Part shown: positions 61,803 through 64,000 of the stretch, piece by piece
Position numbering within the stretch: position 1 is the first letter of the stretch
Layout of the letters: each line of letters starts with the position of its first letter
Origin: Labrenzia sp. PHM005
GTDB lineage: Bacteria; Pseudomonadota; Alphaproteobacteria; Rhizobiales; Stappiaceae
Reading direction: 5' to 3'
Length of the DNA: 64,000 bases
Assembly: GCF_006517275.1 (NCBI RefSeq)
Contig: NZ_CP041191.1
Coordinates: forward strand, 1,048,501 to 1,112,500
The notes under the pieces: generated by a model
Databases searched by the model: none
What the model was told of the DNA's origin: nothing
Seen by the model: the letters and a program-made list of their open reading frames with translations, nothing else
Position numbers and translations under genes: made by a program

Positions 61803-63209
61803 ATGATATTAGCCTACTACAAAAAACTTCTGCGGAACGAGCGCGGCGCCATTCTGCCGATATTTGGCGTATTGGTGCTTATGATGGTTGTCATTGGCGG
61901 TGCGGCCATAGATGTTTCCAGAGCTGTGAACGCGCGTGAAAAACTGTCTTACGCGATCGATGCGGCTGCACTTTCCGTTGCAACAGATTTGTCGACGTCG
62001 GTAATGACCGATGATGAAATCACCCAGGCAATTGAAGACTCCTTTCGGGCTAATCTTGCGAATGCAGAGTTTCTCGACAAAGCTATTGAGAATCTTAGTT
62101 TCGTTTTGGATAGCGATGAAGGAACGATCAACATTTCCTCTTCCGCCAATCTCAGCAACTACTTTTTAGACATTGGCGGATTCGGACTTAGCTCCTTTGG
62201 TCCAGACACCTTTACTTTCGGTACCAACGCTCAAGTTTCCTATTCTCGATTTGATGTCGAACTGGCGCTTGTTGTCGACGTAACCGGTTCAATGGCTTGG
62301 AGCATCGGGTCGACAAGTACCGCTCGTATCACCGCATTACGCGCCGCCGGCGAAGAGCTTGTTAATATCCTGTTGCCAACTGGCGGGACGCCATCTGGGT
62401 CCAAAGTCCGGATATCTCTTGTCCCCTATAGCCAGGGCGTCAACCTGGCCAGCTATGCAAACAAAGTAAAGGGCGGCGACCACTACTCAGTGAGCGGTAA
62501 CTGCGTTACCGAACGTCAGGATTACGCCAGCAATACAGTGATGCTCACGGACACGGCGTATAATTATGACACCGCAAACCCGCCGGCACTTGAATCCTTT
62601 TATGGCGGCGCCAGCACCAACTGCTCGTCATCCTCTCAATTCATTCCGCTTTCCAGCAATCGGACCACACTGATCAATGCGATCCGGGCACTCAACACCA
62701 ATGGCGGCACCGCTGGTCAAACTGGAATTGTCTGGGGTTGGAACAGTATTTCCCCAAACTATGCAAACCTTTGGCCATCAGATAGCGCTCCAGAAGCTTA
62801 CACGAATGACGATGTTTTGAAATTCGCGATCATCATGACAGATGGCGACAACAACCGGTACTACGAATATGTAGATACCGAACGGCGAAGAGTCCGGGTT
62901 TGCAATCGGTATTACTGCTGGCGAGAATGGCAGGATGTAGCTGTCAACGACTGGCGGGAACGCGGTGAAAGCGAGTCCTACAGCAACACATCATCAACCC
63001 GTTCTCGCGATCTCTGTGCTGCGATGAAAACTGCTGGTATCGAGATTTTTGGCGTTTATTTCGGGACCGATAACAGTTCGGCAGGTGCAAGAAATATGTC
63101 AGCCTGTGCCAGCACCGGAAACTATTACCAGGCGACGTCCTCCGAAGGACTGATCCAGGCGTTTTCCAACATTGCCAAAAAGATCCAGCAGATCTACCTG
63201 TCACAGTAA
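61803..63209 (+). CDS. TadG-like von Willebrand A-domain protein, copy 3
   Basis: A 468-residue paralogue. Anchor at about 17-37, metal motif DVTGS (Asp159-Ser163) followed by an extra MAWSIGSTSTARITALR loop, a GGTAGQTGIVWGWNSISPNY motif and MTDGDNNRYY from residue 345. The insert (about 352-397) is charged and has Cys-x4-Cys. The C-terminus NIAKKIQQIYLSQ is identical to copy 2. Its 5' coding third is nearly identical in DNA to copy 4. Confidence 0.87.
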   Translation: MILAYYKKLLRNERGAILPIFGVLVLMMVVIGGAAIDVSRAVNAREKLSYAIDAAALSVATDLSTSVMTDDEITQAIEDSFRANLANAEFLDKAIENLSFVLDSDEGTINISSSANLSNYFLDIGGFGLSSFGPDTFTFGTNAQVSYSRFDVELALVVDVTGSMAWSIGSTSTARITALRAAGEELVNILLPTGGTPSGSKVRISLVPYSQGVNLASYANKVKGGDHYSVSGNCVTERQDYASNTVMLTDTAYNYDTANPPALESFYGGASTNCSSSSQFIPLSSNRTTLINAIRALNTNGGTAGQTGIVWGWNSISPNYANLWPSDSAPEAYTNDDVLKFAIIMTDGDNNRYYEYVDTERRRVRVCNRYYCWREWQDVAVNDWRERGESESYSNTSSTRSRDLCAAMKTAGIEIFGVYFGTDNSSAGARNMSACASTGNYYQATSSEGLIQAFSNIAKKIQQIYLSQ

Positions 63210-63231
63210 CAGCAAAAAATACCGAGAACCC

Positions 63232-63268
63232 AAATAGGCCCGCCAATTGGCGAGCCTATTTTGTTTTG
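63232..63268 (+). terminator. Terminator after copy 3
   Basis: AATAGGC and GCCTATT pair, with inner GCC/GGC, followed by TTGTTTTGG. It separates copy 3 from copy 4, so each gene is its own transcript. Confidence 0.78.
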
Positions 63269-63384
63269 GGAACCTGGGTGATTTATGCACGGTTCTGGCG
63301 GTTGTCGATCAGATCAGCGGCTGCAGAGGTTTTATTTATCGTAGCACTTAACAATGTAATTTTTTGCAATATTTGATCTGAAAC

Positions 63385-63466
63385 TTAAGAACTTAGGTAC
63401 TATTCGCATATAGCAGTTTCCGCAGGGGTCCGGCGGGCATTTTTTGAAACGGGACTGCGAAGCTAT
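63385..63466 (+). promoter_or_regulatory. Conserved 82-nt leader of copy 4
   Basis: Begins TTAAGAACTTAGGTACTATT and ends AACGGGACTGCGAAGCTAT before the ATG; its middle is more diverged and the ATGCCC hairpin is not conserved (replaced by GGGTCCGGCGGG). Confidence 0.7.
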
Positions 63467-64000
63467 ATGGGAACGGTCTTTTATAAAAACTTTTTGCAGA
63501 ACGAACGCGGCGCCATTCTGCCGATTTTTGGCGTACTGGTGCTTATGATGGTTGTCATCGGCGGAGCGGCCATAGATGTTTCCAGAGCTGTGAACGCGCG
63601 CGAAAAACTGTCTTACGCGATCGATGCTGCTGCACTTGCGGTCGCGACAGATTTGTCGACGTCGGTAATGACCGACGATGAAATCTCCGCGGCTATCGAA
63701 GATTCTTTTCGGGCCAATCTTGCGAATGCGGAATTTCTCGACAAGGCCATCGAGAATCTGAGCTTCGTCGTCGACAGCGATGAAGGAACCATCAACATTT
63801 CCTCCTCTGCCAGTCTCAGCACCTATTTTTTGGACGTCGGTGGGTATGGGGTGAGTGCATTTGGCCCCGATGCGTTTAATTTTGGGACCAACGCTCAGGT
63901 TTCTTACTCCCGCTTCGATGTTGAACTGGCGCTTGTTGTGGATGTTACAGGCTCTATGGGATGGTCGATCGGCTCCAGTAGCACGATTCGGATCGTTGCT
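63467..64000 (+). CDS. TadG-like von Willebrand A-domain protein, copy 4 (truncated by window edge)
   Basis: The first 178 codons of a fourth paralogue, open to the right end of the window. It starts MGTVFYKNFLQNERGAILP with the anchor, then VSRAVNAREKLSYAIDAAALAVATDLS, and reaches the metal motif DVTGS followed by MGWSIGSSST, the same extra loop as copy 3. Its 5' DNA is almost identical to that of copy 3, suggesting recent duplication or conversion. The rest of the gene lies beyond 64000. Confidence 0.87.
   Translation, partial: MGTVFYKNFLQNERGAILPIFGVLVLMMVVIGGAAIDVSRAVNAREKLSYAIDAAALAVATDLSTSVMTDDEISAAIEDSFRANLANAEFLDKAIENLSFVVDSDEGTINISSSASLSTYFLDVGGYGVSAFGPDAFNFGTNAQVSYSRFDVELALVVDVTGSMGWSIGSSSTIRIVA

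Noticed and set aside
1..64000. CRISPR array, prophage or intact insertion sequence
   Set aside because: No regularly spaced direct repeats, no phage structural genes and no transposase were found.

Overview
The window is chromosomal DNA of a Gram-negative alphaproteobacterium, probably a marine Hyphomicrobiales of the Roseibium/Labrenzia/Stappia type. That placement is inferred from gene content and style: an imuA-imuB-dnaE2 mutagenesis cassette with a GTTC-N7-GTTC SOS box, a DctPQM TRAP transporter next to a DctB/DctD-like pair, a MipA/OmpV porin, and TadG-like von Willebrand proteins. There is no prophage, no intact insertion sequence and no CRISPR array.

Layout. 1-12.9 kb holds housekeeping and envelope genes: a HAD phosphatase, dut, a cysteine-rich secreted protein, an OmpA-like protein, coaBC, an LpoA-like lipoprotein, then rsmI, yraN and gshB. 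A TetR regulator with two palindromic operators faces a small membrane gene, and hppD diverges from an Lrp/AsnC regulator. 13-18 kb carries two divergent citrate-synthase-family genes (one fused to a helix-turn-helix), an AEC transporter, a PEP-mutase-family protein and a double-hairpin repeat. 18-32 kb is the transport and regulation block: a GMC oxidoreductase, modABC, a DctB/DctD-like two-component system, an ECF41 sigma-factor operon with its signature promoter, and dctPQM behind a good sigma-54 promoter with an upstream palindrome. 32-45 kb holds mixed metabolic and stress genes, tRNA-Gly(GCC) and two more TetR genes with visible operators. 45-52 kb is the SOS mutasome and a LuxR-type regulator. 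53-58 kb has rplS, two Imm11-type immunity-like paralogues, REP-like palindromes, leuC and an HNH nuclease.

The most unusual part is 58.6-64.0 kb: at least four tandem paralogous genes for TadG-like, von Willebrand A-domain proteins. All share the N-terminal membrane anchor, and the three complete ones share the C-terminus. They differ most in a Cys- and aromatic-rich insert just after the metal-binding MTDG motif. Copies 2-4 each have an 82-nt upstream leader with a TTAA-N4-TTAGGTACT box exactly 82 nt before the start codon. The array runs off the right edge.

Other items worth a second look are a 167-bp repeat present twice about 49 kb apart (one copy with inverted ends), two orphan terminators suggesting small RNAs, and several regulator/operator pairs readable directly from the DNA. 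All family calls are by eye from motifs; no database search was run.
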